Source: CAWJKP01 sp963843465 (GTDB taxonomy: Bacteria > Planctomycetota > Planctomycetia > Pirellulales > Thermoguttaceae). From it: DNA of 64,000 nucleotides. The notes under the pieces are model-generated. The model did no database searches, was not told the DNA's origin, and worked only from the letters and a program-made list of their open reading frames with translations. Where the stretch lies: positions 620,001 to 684,000 of the forward strand of contig CAWJKP010000002.1 of NCBI GenBank assembly GCA_963843465.1. The letters are read 5' to 3'. Of the stretch, positions 15,985-25,728 are shown piece after piece. Both the position numbers and the translations under genes were made by a program. The stretch's first letter is position 1; the number at the start of each line of letters is the position of its first letter.

Positions 15985-18900
15985 ATGGATGGGTTTCACT
16001 TGCACCGATTTTGCGGCTTTCGACGCGTCGAATGCGTAGCCATGCTTGGCGCGTGGACGCTATTGCTTGGATATGCCTCGGGAATCGGGGCAACGGCCGC
16101 AGGCAATCCCTCCTCCAAGCGGGAGGTAAGGATCGGCGTTCTGGCCAACCACGGCGCCAGCCAGTGTCTACACGCCTGGGCGCAACCGCGGAGTATCTCA
16201 CGCAACGCGTCCCCGGCCTCCACTTCGCCATCGTGCCGCTGGGTTACACGGACGTTAAGCCGGCCGTCGCCCAGCGGCAGGTCGATTTCATTTTCCTCAA
16301 TCCGGGGCAATATGTCGCCTTGGAGGCCCAATTCCCGATTGGCCGGGTCGCGACCATCAAGCGCAACGCGGGCGGCGGTGTCACGACGGCGTATGGCACG
16401 GTCATTTTCTGCCGCGCCGGTCGCCGGGACATCCGCTCGTTGAACCATCTGCGAGGGAAGAGCTTCATGGCGCCGGAGGAGAATTCCTTCGGCGGCTGGC
16501 TGATGGCGCTGCGCGAGATGCGGCAAGCGGGGATCGAGCCGTCTTCCGATCTGGGGAGCATCCACTTCACGGGGAGCCAGGATGCGGTGGTGCTGGCGGT
16601 GCTGCGCGGCGAGGTGGACGTCGGCGCGGTTCGCACGGACACGCTCGAGCGGATGGCTGCCCAGGGCAAGGTCCGGCTGGGCGATTTTCAGATCGTCCCC
16701 GCTTACGACGGACCGCTGGATGCCGATTTCCCCTACCTGGTTTCCACGCGACTTTACCCGGAATGGCCGCTGGCCAAGTTGTCGCACGTTCCCTTGGCCT
16801 TGGCGGAGCAGGTGGCCCAGCAGTTGCGGAACATGCCGGCGACGGCCGCCGCCGCGCAAAGGGCCAGGATCGCCGGCTGGACCTACCCGGCCGACTACGA
16901 TCCGGTGCGGAAGTGCCTCGAGGAATTGAGGGTCGGTCCCTTTCGCCCGTCCATGACGGTCACGCTGGCGGCGACCGTCAGGACCTACTGGCCGTGGTTG
17001 CTCGCGGCGGTGCTGGCCTTGGCGGCCATGATTGGGGTGATCGCCGGGTTCGCGCGAATGAATCGCCGTCTGCGGGTCGCGCAGAAACAGTTGCAGCGGC
17101 TTTCCCGGGGGGCCGAGCAGAGTCCCGCCTCGATCGTCATCACGGATCGGCAGGGAACGGTGGAATACGTGAACCCCGGCTTTCTCAGCAGGACAGGTTA
17201 CACGCTCGAAGAGGCGCTGGGAAAGAACCCGCGGATTCTGAAGTCCGGCATTCATTCCCGCGAGTTCTATGAGCAGATGTGGCAGGCCCTCAATCGCGGA
17301 GAGGTCTGGCGCGGCGAGATCTGCAATCGGAAGAAGAACGGGGATCTCTACTGGGAAGACGCGACGATCGCCCCCATCCTGGACGCTCAGGGGACGATCA
17401 CGGATTTCGTGGCCGTGAAGGTGGACATCAGCGAGCGAAAACAGGCCGCAGAGGCGTTGAAGGCGGCCAAAGAGCAGGCCGAGGAGGCCAGCCGCGCGAA
17501 GAGCCGGTTCCTGGCCTCGATGAGTCATGAGCTGCGCACGCCGTTGAACGGCGTGATCGGCATGACGGAGCTGCTCAGCAACACCGCGCTCGACGACCGG
17601 CAGCGCCGTTTCGTCGAAGCCTGTCAAAGCAGCGGCAAGTCGTTGTTGGCTTTGATCAACGACATCCTCGACTTTTCCAAGATCGAGGCCGGCAAGCTGG
17701 AGCTGGACGAGCACGATTTCGATCTGGACCAGTTCGTGGAAGAAACGGTCGAGACGCTCGCCTTCCAAGCCCGCCAGAAACGGGTCCAACTGTTCAGCCA
17801 CGTCGCGCCGCAGGCTTGCCTTCGCGTCTATGGCGATAGCGGGCGCCTGCGTCAACTCCTCGTCAACCTGATCGGCAACGCCATCAAGTTTACCGAGATC
17901 GGCGAGGTTGCCGTCAGGGTCGCGCCGGTCGAGGAACCGACGGGTCACTCGTCGATCCGCTTTGCGGTTAACGACACGGGCATCGGAATCCCTCCCGATC
18001 GGCTGGACCGCCTGTTCGCGTCTTTCACTCAGGCCGACTCCTCCACGACCCGCAAATACGGCGGCACAGGACTCGGGCTGGCAATCAGCAAGAGTCTGGT
18101 GAGCTTGATGGGCGGCCAGATCGGCGTGGAAAGCCAACTCGGTCGAGGCTCGACGTTCTGGTTCACCCTCCCCTTGAAGGGCGTTGCGGGAGGGGAAGAC
18201 CGCAGCCGCACGATCGCCGACGATTTGCAGCGTCTGCGGGTGTTCGTGCTCGACGGACATTCAGCGACCCGCGAGCATCTGGTCGAGATTCTCCGATCCT
18301 GGAAGATTCCCACCGACACGGCGAGCACCCGAGCAGAAGCACTTGCAAAGCTTCGTCAGTCGAACGCCGTGCGGGGCCCGGTCCATCTGGTCGTGGTGGG
18401 CGAAGAGGCGATGGCCTCGGAACACCTTGGCGACTTCGTGCGAGAGGTTCGCCAGACGCCGGAGCTGCCGGACTGCAAGGTCTTTTTCCTTGCCAGCCCG
18501 GAAAACACCTTGCAGGAGGAACAGCGCGGACGCCTGGGAATCGATCTTTGCCTGCATAAACCCCTTTGTCAGTCGGCGCTCCTGGGGGCTATCAACGACC
18601 ACTTTCTTCACGGGCGAATCGGCCGCGACCAAGGGGGCGTTGGCACGGGCAGGCAGTCGCCCGCTGCGCCGGCGTTCTCGGGAGCCCGCGTGTTGCTGGC
18701 CGAGGACAACCGCGTCAACCGCATGTTCGCCGGGGAAATCCTCCGCCAAGCGGGGATCGAGTGTCACGCGGTCGAGAACGGCCGACAAGTGCTGGAGGTT
18801 GTCCAAGGCGAGCGGCTCGATTTGATCCTGATGGATTGTCAGATGCCGGAGATGGATGGTTTCGACGCGACCCGGCGCATCCGGGAAATGGAGCGCAACG

Positions 18901-19511
18901 GGCAGTTGGCGGGGCATCTGCCGGTGATTGCCCTGACCGCCAACGCCATCAAGGGGGATCGAGAGCGCTGCGTGGAAGCGGGCATGGACGATTACATCAG
19001 CAAGCCCTTCGAGCCGCAGACGCTATTGAAAGTCATGGCGCGTTTCCTGGCGTCGAAAGAGGCGACGCCGGGCGAATCACCGGTCGAGGAGCCACGGCTT
19101 GCGCCGGCGCCGCGGCTGGCTTGCCCAGCAGTGCCGCCGATCGACGGCGATGCGCTTGTGGCCCGCTGCCTGGGGAACCTGGAATTGGCCGCGGACCTGC
19201 TGTCGGAGTTTGCGCGAGACCTTCCCCAGCGGGTCGAGAAGATCGCCCGGCACGCTCGCCAGGGCGACGCCCGGGCCGCGACGGAATCGGCCCACGCGCT
19301 GAAAGGCTCGGCGGGCATGATGGGCGCCGAAGCCGTGCAGACCCTGGCCGCGAGAATCGAAGCGACCGGCCGCGAAGGCGACCTGGCCCAGGCGGCGTCG
19401 CTGGCCGACGAGCTTCGCGGCGAGGTGCAACGCTGCCTGCGCTACCTTCCCGAGCTGCGGGAAAAAATCAGCGATCGGAAAAGAGACGGCGATGAACGTA
19501 TTGGTGGTTGA
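15985..19511 (+). CDS. Hybrid sensor histidine kinase with PhnD-like periplasmic sensor (one-base frameshift near 16175)
   Basis: About 1175 residues when joined. A signal segment is followed by KREVRIGVLANHGASQCLHAW in the first frame. The long second frame resumes at GATAEYLTQRVPGLHFAIVPL. Domains, approximately: PhnD-like periplasmic binding domain (50-310), transmembrane helix WPWLLAAVLALAAMIGVIAG (335-357), PAS with PAC (375-482), HisKA with H in MSHELRTP (near 514), HATPase with DTGIGIP and GTGLGLAIS (615-732), a degenerate receiver lacking the Asp acceptor (750-875), an intact receiver with LILMDCQMPEMDGF (900-1022), and a C-terminal HPt with ESAHALKGS (near 1100). It probably senses a phosphonate, phosphate or similar oxyanion outside the membrane and relays phosphate to a separate receiver. 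It overlaps the HD-GYP regulator by 20 bases, its likely output. Start ATG 15985 is tentative. Confidence 0.9.
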
Positions 19512-20568
19512 CGACGACCCGATCTCGCTGCGTGCCGCCGCGCACGCCCTGGGGCAGGCAGGCTATGACGTGACCACGGCCCGGGACGGGAGCGAGGCCC
19601 TGGAAATCCTCACCCGCGGCCGGCACCGGCTGGTGGTCTCCGACTGGAAGATGCCGCGGACCAGCGGCGTGGAGTTGTGCCGCGCCATTCGCGGCGGCGA
19701 GTTCGCCCGCTACATCTACTTCATCCTGCTCACCGGCCAGGTCCGGCCGGAGGAGACGCTCGTGGGGCTCGGCGCCGGCGCGGATGATTACATCCACAAG
19801 CCGTTCAACCCGGCCGAATTGATCCTCCGCGTCAACATCGGCCGGCGGATCATCGGCCTGGAGACGCGCGACTTGACGATCTTCGCGCTGGCCAGGCTGG
19901 CGGAGTCGCGCGACCCGGAGACCGGGGCCCACCTGGAGCGCGTGCGAAGCTATTGCCGCCTGGTCGCCCGGCACCTGCAGGAGCAGCCCGAGTTCCGCTG
20001 CCGGGTGAACGACGAGTTCGTCGGGCTGATCTATCAGACCAGTCCCTTGCACGACATCGGCAAGGTGGCCATCCCGGACCGGATCCTGCTCAAACCGGGC
20101 AAGCTGACCGAAGAAGAGTTCGAGATCATGAAGACCCACACCCTTCACGGCGCGGCAACCCTCGAGGCGGCGCTGGCCGAATACCCCGAGACGCCCTTCT
20201 TGGAGATGGCCAGGGACATCGCCCTGTCGCACCACGAGAAATACGACGGCCGCGGCTATCCGCAGGGCCTGGCCGGCCAGTCCATCCCGCTGTCTGCCCG
20301 CATCATGGCCTTGGCCAACGTCTATGACGCCTTGACCTCGCGGCGGGTCTACAAGGAAGCCTTCAGCCACGAGCGGACGCGGTCGATGATTCTCCCGGAA
20401 TCCGGCAGGCACTTCGACCCGGCCGTGGTCGAGGCATTCCTGGCCCAAGAGCCGTCCTTCATCGCCGTCCGCGCCCAGCACGCCGAGCCGGAAGAGAGAG
20501 TGGCCAGTGGTCCGGGGCTAGCCCTGCTTGACGAGTGTCGTCGTAAGTCCTTGGCGGTCAAGGGCTGA
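19492..20568 (+). CDS. Response regulator with HD-GYP phosphodiesterase output (RpfG type)
   Basis: A 358-residue protein. The receiver domain (residues 1-125) has the acidic pocket VVDDDP and phospho-acceptor Asp51 in VVSDWKMP. The HD-GYP domain (about 145-340) carries LHDIGK, the HH pair in LSHHEKYDGRGYPQGL and later MALANVYDALTSRRVYK, so all metal and GYP signature residues are present. HD-GYP proteins hydrolyse c-di-GMP, so the hybrid kinase upstream would tune c-di-GMP levels. The start overlaps the kinase end by 20 bases (translational coupling). The C-terminal about 35 residues after the domain show no motif. Confidence 0.92.
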   Translation: MNVLVVDDDPISLRAAAHALGQAGYDVTTARDGSEALEILTRGRHRLVVSDWKMPRTSGVELCRAIRGGEFARYIYFILLTGQVRPEETLVGLGAGADDYIHKPFNPAELILRVNIGRRIIGLETRDLTIFALARLAESRDPETGAHLERVRSYCRLVARHLQEQPEFRCRVNDEFVGLIYQTSPLHDIGKVAIPDRILLKPGKLTEEEFEIMKTHTLHGAATLEAALAEYPETPFLEMARDIALSHHEKYDGRGYPQGLAGQSIPLSARIMALANVYDALTSRRVYKEAFSHERTRSMILPESGRHFDPAVVEAFLAQEPSFIAVRAQHAEPEERVASGPGLALLDECRRKSLAVKG

Positions 20569-20613
20569 AGTTCTTGTTGGTCCGGTGCTTCGACCTCGTC
20601 TCGCGCCGCCCCC

Positions 20614-20757
20614 CGCCCGCAGGGCTCCAAGACCTTCATCGAAGTCCGCTTCATCGAGGTCCAAGGCCGCGCGGGTGTCGGTGTGGTAGCGTTCAGCAAG
20701 AATGCTTATGATACAGTGGTCCGGCTGGATCGCGACGACTATACCGTCGAGCATTAG
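20614..20757 (+). other. Possible gene-tail remnant
   Basis: An open stretch without a start codon, ending at TAG 20755, reads like real protein: SKTFIEVRFIEVQGRAG then VVAFSKNAYDTVVRLDRDDYTVEH. It is in the HD-GYP frame but after that gene's stop. It could be the remnant of a small gene. I recognise no family. Confidence 0.25.
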
Positions 20758-20798
20758 CCGCTTTCGGCCGATTCTGTAGTCAAAGGAGCGCAGCCCGC

Positions 20799-22163
20799 AT
20801 GTTAAAGCGCATCCATGTTAAAGGATACAAGTCCCTGGCCGACGCGGAGGTCAAGCTCCAGCCGCTCTCCGTGCTGTTTGGGCCGAATGCCGCCGGGAAG
20901 AGCAACTTCCTCGATGCCCTGCAACTGCTTTCCCGGATTGCCTCCAGCAGGACGCTCAAGGAAGCGTTCGAGCCGCCCTATCGCGGCAAACCGCTGGAGT
21001 CGTTCTCGTTCAGCCGCGGCGGTCTGGATTCGCTCTTGAAAGAAGATATGGTTTCGTTCTCCATGGAAGTGGACGTCGAGGTATCTCCCAGGGTAGTCGA
21101 GTCTGTGAACAAGCAGATCCGCGAAATGAAGCGGGCAAAGGTGGAGGAGGGAGACAGCAAGGACGGAGAGACCGAACAGGAGGAGAAGGACAACGGGGCC
21201 AAGGGACAGGCATTGGTGCGTGAGAAGTACCTGCGGTACCGAATCGCGCTGGAAATTCTTCCCAGGTCCGGTATCCTTCGCGTTGCCGACGAGTATCTGG
21301 CGGCCTTGAAGTCGACGGGTGAAGTCAAGGGCAGACGGCCTTTCCTCGAGCAGATGAATGGCCACCTTCACCTCCGCATGGAGGGCCAAGCCCATCCGAC
21401 CTACTACGAGCGATACCTCGACCACAGCCTTCTCTCGCTTCCATTATACCCACCGCACTATCCGCACCTGGTTGCGATGAAGGAAGAACTATCGCGGTAC
21501 CTCTTCTTCTACTTTGAGCCGCGCGAGCGAATGCGCGCCACGTGTCCTGTGAAGGAAGTTCGGCACATCGGCCTGATGGGAGAAGAACTCGCGTCGTTTC
21601 TTAATACCGTCAAGGCGCTCGACCCACGCCAGTTCGAGGCGATCGGAAAGGCGCTCCGGTTGATCATTCCATCGGTCACCGGCATCGACGTTGACGTCAA
21701 CAACCTCGGCGAGGTCGATCTCTGGCTGAGGGAGGGGAACCTAAGAGTGCCCGCCCGGGTCGTGTCGGAGGGCACGCTGCGGGTCTTGGGGCTGCTAGCG
21801 CTCAGTGGGGCCGAGGCCGCGCCTGCACTGGTAGGGTTTGAAGAGCCGGAAAACGGCATCCATCCCCGCCGCGTGCAGTTGATCGCCGAGCTCTTGAGGA
21901 CCCGCGCGTCGACCGGGGACTCGCAGCTCATCGTGACGACGCACTCCCCCGTCCTCCTGGACCTGATTCCCAGCGAGAGCTTGTTCGTCTGCCAGAAGGA
22001 ACATGGCCGTACCGAGATCGTGCCCTTCAGCGACTGGGGATGGGGACCTCTGGGGCGACGAAAAGACATCGACAAAGCCCTGGACGAGCAATTGACGACT
22101 TCCCAGCGGAAACTGACCCCTTCCGAGCGGATCATGCGAGGTGACTTCGATGCGGAAGGTTAG
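20799..22163 (+). CDS. AAA/OLD-like ATPase (RecF/SMC-type nucleotide-binding fold)
   Basis: A 454-residue protein starting MLKRIHVKGYKSLADAEVKL, the classic N-terminal strand of SMC/RecF/OLD ATPases. Walker A is GPNAAGKSN (about residues 28-36). Walker B is LVGFEEPENGIHP (near 347), followed by the H-loop VTTHSPVLLDLIP (near 385). A charged coiled-coil insertion (about residues 95-150, rich in Lys/Glu) sits between the halves. The next gene overlaps its 3' end, so the two form an operon. In known anti-phage systems such as PARIS (AriA) and OLD/Gabija-like pairs, this ATPase class partners with a TOPRIM-type nuclease. A defence role here is inferred only from that arrangement. Confidence 0.8.
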   Translation: MLKRIHVKGYKSLADAEVKLQPLSVLFGPNAAGKSNFLDALQLLSRIASSRTLKEAFEPPYRGKPLESFSFSRGGLDSLLKEDMVSFSMEVDVEVSPRVVESVNKQIREMKRAKVEEGDSKDGETEQEEKDNGAKGQALVREKYLRYRIALEILPRSGILRVADEYLAALKSTGEVKGRRPFLEQMNGHLHLRMEGQAHPTYYERYLDHSLLSLPLYPPHYPHLVAMKEELSRYLFFYFEPRERMRATCPVKEVRHIGLMGEELASFLNTVKALDPRQFEAIGKALRLIIPSVTGIDVDVNNLGEVDLWLREGNLRVPARVVSEGTLRVLGLLALSGAEAAPALVGFEEPENGIHPRRVQLIAELLRTRASTGDSQLIVTTHSPVLLDLIPSESLFVCQKEHGRTEIVPFSDWGWGPLGRRKDIDKALDEQLTTSQRKLTPSERIMRGDFDAEG

Positions 22164-22746
22164 TCTCTTTGCCGAGGATTTCGGCCATGAGGCCGTGATC
22201 GCTCCCTTGGCTCGGTGCGTTGCCACGCAGTACGGCACCGAAGTGGCCGTCAGGTCGGTTTCCGTGCGCGGTGGGTTCGGATGCGTGCAGACCGAATTGA
22301 AAGACTACGTTGCGGACCTGATGAAGTACAAGGAGAGCTTGCCCGATCTTATTGTAGTCGCCACGGATGCGAACTGTACTGGCTACATCCCTCGCCTTAG
22401 AAACCTTCAGGGCATCACGGAGAAGATTCGCGATCGGGTTGTCTACGCCATCCCCGATCCGCATGTGGAGCGGTGGTTGCTGCGCGATCCGGCGGCGTTC
22501 AAGGCAGTGCTGGGCAAGCCTTGTAAGCTCCCCAAAGAAAAGTGCGGCCGTGATCGCTACAAGAAACTGCTTGTCGAGGCCGTGCGCGACGCCGGCGCCA
22601 CACCGCTCCTGGGCGGCATGGAATATGCCGGCGACATCGTCGGGCAGATGGACTTGCGGCCAACCGCGGAAAGCGATGATTTCGGCAGCCTTCTCCAAGA
22701 ATTGCACGCGCGGTTCAGGCTTTGGAAAGCGCACGAACCACCATGA
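22150..22746 (+). CDS. Uncharacterised partner of the AAA ATPase, possibly TOPRIM-like
   Basis: 198 residues. ATG 22150 is chosen because GAGG (22138-22141) lies at the right distance upstream; a GTG at 22141 is the alternative. Both overlap the ATPase stop (22163). The sequence has an acidic residue early (SLFAEDFGHEAVI), then a hydrophobic strand ending DLIVVATDAN near residue 66, then VVYAIPDPHVERWLLRDPAAF near 100-120. The order of Glu, D-x-N/D and a downstream strand with a PxPHxExWLL-type motif resembles TOPRIM-like effectors paired with AAA15/OLD ATPases, but I cannot place it in a named family. It may be a nuclease or a regulator. The operon layout is the strongest evidence that it acts with the ATPase. 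Confidence 0.65.
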   Translation: MRKVSLFAEDFGHEAVIAPLARCVATQYGTEVAVRSVSVRGGFGCVQTELKDYVADLMKYKESLPDLIVVATDANCTGYIPRLRNLQGITEKIRDRVVYAIPDPHVERWLLRDPAAFKAVLGKPCKLPKEKCGRDRYKKLLVEAVRDAGATPLLGGMEYAGDIVGQMDLRPTAESDDFGSLLQELHARFRLWKAHEPP

Positions 22747-22792
22747 ACCGGTGCTACCGACCGGCAGATCGGCCACTGTCTCCTCGTAGTTA

Positions 22793-22851
22793 GTAGGGTG
22801 GGCACCGCGCACCAAACCACAACATCTTGTCGCGGGCAGCGCCCGCCCTAC
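22793..22851. repeat. REP pair, family F11
   Basis: GTAGGGTGGGCACCGCGCACC followed by an inverted partner ending GGGCAGCGCCCGCCCTAC. It shares the outer arms of F1 but has different hairpin cores. Lies between the converging 22150 gene and guaA. Confidence 0.85.
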
Positions 22852-22867
22852 TGACTGGCCACTTCCT

Positions 22868-24418
22868 CTATTCCCACTCGATGGTGGCCGGGGGCTTGGA
22901 ACTGATGTCGTAGACCACGCGGTTCACGCCGGGGACCTCGTTGATGATCCGCGTGGAGATCCGGGCCAACAACTCGTAAGGCAGGTGGCTCCAGTCGGCC
23001 GTCATGAAGTCTTCGCTGTCAATGGAACGCACGGCGACCACGTCGGCGTAGGTCCGCGCATCGCCCATCACGCCCACGCTCTGCACCGGCAGCAGCACGG
23101 CGAAGGACTGCGAGGTCTGGCGGTACAGACCCGCCGCGCGGATCTCCTCCACCACGATCAGGTCGGCCTCGCGGAGCGTGTCCAGCCGCTTCTTGGTCAC
23201 CTCGCCGATGCAGCGGACGGCCAGCCCGGGCCCGGGGAAGGGGTGCCGCCAGACAATGTCCTCCGGCAGCCCCAAGGCCAGGCCCAGCTTGCGGACCTCA
23301 TCCTTGAACAGATCGCGCAGCGGCTCGATCAGCTCGAAGCCGAGATCCTCGGGCAGGCCGCCGACGTTGTGGTGGAGCTTGATGGTGGCGGCCGGGCCGT
23401 CGGCGGTGCCGCCGCTCTCGATCACGTCGGGATAGAGCGTTCCCTGGGCGAGGAACTTCGCGCCTTGGATCCGCTTGGCCTCGTCGGCGAAGCACTCGAT
23501 GAAGGCGTGCCCGATCCGCCGCCTCTTCTCCTGGGGATCGGCGATGCCGGCCAGCGCGGCCAGGAAGCGGTCCTCGGCGCGGACCAGGTGCAGGTCGGTC
23601 TTGAAGTGCTTGGTGAATTCCTCGATCACCGCTTCCGCTTCGCCTTTGCGGAGCAACCCGTTGTCGACCAGGATGCAGGAGACCTGCGTGCCCACGGCCT
23701 CCGCCAGGAGGGCCGCGGTGACCGACGAATCGACCCCGCCCGACAGGCCGCAGATCACCCGCTGATCGCCGATCGCGCGGCGGAGATCCTTGACCGTTTG
23801 CTGGGCGAAGTCGCCCAGCTTCCAGGTGCCGGCGCAGCCGCAGACGGCGTGGAGGAAGTTGCGCAGGATCATCCACCCCTGGGGTGTATGGGTGACTTCG
23901 GGGTGGAACTGCACGCCGTAGATCGGCAGCTTGCGGTGTTTGACGGCCGCATAACGACAGGTGGCCGTCTCGGCCAGGGCCTGGAAGTCGTCCGAGACGG
24001 CCGAGACCTGGTCGCCGTGGCTCATCCAGACTTGCGTCTTCTCCGGAACGCCGACCAGCAGCTCGCTGGCTCCCAAGGTACGGCAATGAGCCCGGCCAAA
24101 CTCCCGGGCCGGGGCGCTTTCCACCCGGCCGCCGAGCGCTTCACAGGCCAACTGCATGCCGTAGCAGATCCCCAGTACGGGGATGCCCAGGCGGAACAAC
24201 TCCGGGTCGCACTTAGGGGCGCCCGGCTCGTAAACGCTGGCCGGTCCGCCGGAAAAGATCAGTCCCCGCGGCCGGATCTCCCGCACCCGTTGGGCCGTGA
24301 TGTCGTGGCGGACGACTTCGCAGTAGACCTGTTGCTCGCGGACCCGCCGGGCGATCAACTGCGCGTACTGCGCGCCGAAATCCAGCACCAACACTCTTTC
24401 GTCGGCGATCTTCTTCAT
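22868..24418 (-). CDS. guaA: GMP synthase (glutamine-hydrolysing)
   Basis: 516 residues from ATG 24418 (MKKIADERVLVLDFGAQYAQLIARRVRE). It converts XMP to GMP using glutamine and ATP in purine synthesis. The glutamine amidotransferase domain has the nucleophile Cys in GICYGMQLACE and His/Glu in YGVQFHPEVTHT. The ATP pyrophosphatase domain has the PP-loop GLSGGVDSS (near 222), and the C-terminal dimerisation domain ends KPPATIEWE as is typical. Length and motifs are complete. A longer reading from an upstream in-frame codon at 24484 adds 22 residues with no family match. Confidence 0.97.
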   Translation of the reverse strand: MKKIADERVLVLDFGAQYAQLIARRVREQQVYCEVVRHDITAQRVREIRPRGLIFSGGPASVYEPGAPKCDPELFRLGIPVLGICYGMQLACEALGGRVESAPAREFGRAHCRTLGASELLVGVPEKTQVWMSHGDQVSAVSDDFQALAETATCRYAAVKHRKLPIYGVQFHPEVTHTPQGWMILRNFLHAVCGCAGTWKLGDFAQQTVKDLRRAIGDQRVICGLSGGVDSSVTAALLAEAVGTQVSCILVDNGLLRKGEAEAVIEEFTKHFKTDLHLVRAEDRFLAALAGIADPQEKRRRIGHAFIECFADEAKRIQGAKFLAQGTLYPDVIESGGTADGPAATIKLHHNVGGLPEDLGFELIEPLRDLFKDEVRKLGLALGLPEDIVWRHPFPGPGLAVRCIGEVTKKRLDTLREADLIVVEEIRAAGLYRQTSQSFAVLLPVQSVGVMGDARTYADVVAVRSIDSEDFMTADWSHLPYELLARISTRIINEVPGVNRVVYDISSKPPATIEWE

Positions 24419-24509
24419 TACCAGTGCCTGGAGGAAACGGGTTATTCTAACCCGCCTACTGCGAATTGCCAGCCGGCTCGCCAACCGTCCCCATACCCCG
24501 CCGGTAGGT

Positions 24510-24550
24510 GTAGGGCGAGACTAGGCCGCCTTGGCGGCCGCTGGCCCACC
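24510..24550. repeat. Decayed half REP, family F1
   Basis: GTAGGGCGAGACTAGGCC...GGCCGCTGGCCCACC, a degenerate half copy of F1 between the divergent guaA and surE genes. Confidence 0.65.
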
Positions 24551-24683
24551 AGCAGTCATCGGTGGTCAGCCATGCCGATTTTGACGGCTTTGCAACATGG
24601 CAGATGCTTAATTGGCAAGCTGTTACGATCTCGGGAATTGATGCGACGGGCGGCCCTGGTTATAGTTGAAATTGTCGCCACGG

Positions 24684-25592
24684 ATGACTCGGATTGCTCC
24701 GGCTTCAGAACAGGATGTCTCGACTCGCGTGCTGATCCTGCTGACCAACGACGACGGAATCTACGCCCCGGGCCTGGCGGCGCTGGAACGAGAGCTGTCC
24801 CGCCTGGGAGAGGTTCGCGTGGTCGCCCCCAGCCAAGAGCAGAGCGGCGTGGGCCATTCGATCACCTACCTGACTCCCCTGATCGTCAAGGAGGTCTACG
24901 ACGGTGAAGAGCACTGGGGTTGGGCCGTCGAAGGGAGCCCCGCCGACTGCGTGAAGCTGGGCGTTTCCCAGCTCTGTCCTCGGCGGCCGGACCTGGTGGT
25001 CAGCGGGATCAACAGCGGATGGAACGTAGGCATCAACGTGCTCTACTCGGGCACCGTGGCGGCGGCGTTGGAAGGGGCCTTTTTTCGCATTACCAGCGTG
25101 GCCGTCTCGCTGGAGTTCAGCGAGCAGGCCCCCTATGAGAAGGCGGCCCGGCTGGCCCGGTCCCTGATCTCGCAGATCCTGGAGAAAAAGACGGCCGAGC
25201 CGCAGCTCTACAACTTGAACATCCCCACGGCCGCGCTCGGCGGTTCGCCCGAGGTGCGGGTCGTCCCCATGGACACCAGCCAATACGGCGAGCGGTTCGA
25301 GGCGCGGACCGACCCTTGGGGCCGAGTCTACTACTGGGCGACGGGCTTGCCCCGTCCGCCCCTGGGTACCGAGGAAACCGACCTGACGGCCATCTCCCGG
25401 GGAAAGGTGACGCTCACGCCCTTGGGCTTCAACCTCACCCGGCGAGACGTGCTGGAAACCATGCGGCCCTGGCAGTTCCGCCTCGACCAGGCGGAACTGT
25501 CCGTGGACCCGCAGCGGCCCCGGATGCGGCGTCCGGTCGTCTCGACGATGCGCCGTCAACGGACCGTGGACGAGAACCAGACCAACGGTTAG
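24684..25592 (+). CDS. surE: 5'/3'-nucleotidase SurE
   Basis: About 302 residues. It is a metal-dependent nucleoside monophosphatase and exopolyphosphatase. Conserved elements are LLTNDDGIYAPGL (metal-binding Asp-Asp), the Ser/Asn motif VAPSQEQSGVGHSIT, and SGINSGWNVGINVLYSGTVAAALEG with its metal-ligating Asn, all near the N-terminus as expected. The C-terminal region from about 190 (YNLNIP...EETDLTAISRGKVTLTPL) is the family swap/tetramer arm, followed by a basic tail (RPRMRRPVVSTMRRQRT) longer than usual. ATG 24684 gives MTRIAPASEQDVSTRV before the family start; a TTG at 24666 is possible. Confidence 0.92.
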   Translation: MTRIAPASEQDVSTRVLILLTNDDGIYAPGLAALERELSRLGEVRVVAPSQEQSGVGHSITYLTPLIVKEVYDGEEHWGWAVEGSPADCVKLGVSQLCPRRPDLVVSGINSGWNVGINVLYSGTVAAALEGAFFRITSVAVSLEFSEQAPYEKAARLARSLISQILEKKTAEPQLYNLNIPTAALGGSPEVRVVPMDTSQYGERFEARTDPWGRVYYWATGLPRPPLGTEETDLTAISRGKVTLTPLGFNLTRRDVLETMRPWQFRLDQAELSVDPQRPRMRRPVVSTMRRQRTVDENQTNG

Positions 25593-25620
25593 GAGCCGCA
25601 AAAAGGTTGTGCAATTCATT

Positions 25621-25673
25621 GTGGTGCAGGCGTCCCGCCTGCCCGGAAAAAGCAGGCGGGACGCCTGCACCAC
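25621..25673. repeat. REP pair, family F8
   Basis: GTGGTGCAGGCGTCCCGCCTGC, short AT-rich spacer, inverted copy ending GCACCAC. The first four bases are GTGG rather than GTAG. Confidence 0.9.
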
Positions 25674-25728
25674 AAGCGGCGAGCGACCGGCATATTGTTT
25701 TGCGGCTTCTCAAATAAGGAGACGGACG

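Noticed and set aside
12559..18260. Long open frames opposite ispA-dxs and the hybrid kinase
   Set aside because: They are antisense shadows in high-GC coding DNA, with no family signature, and lie over well-identified genes.
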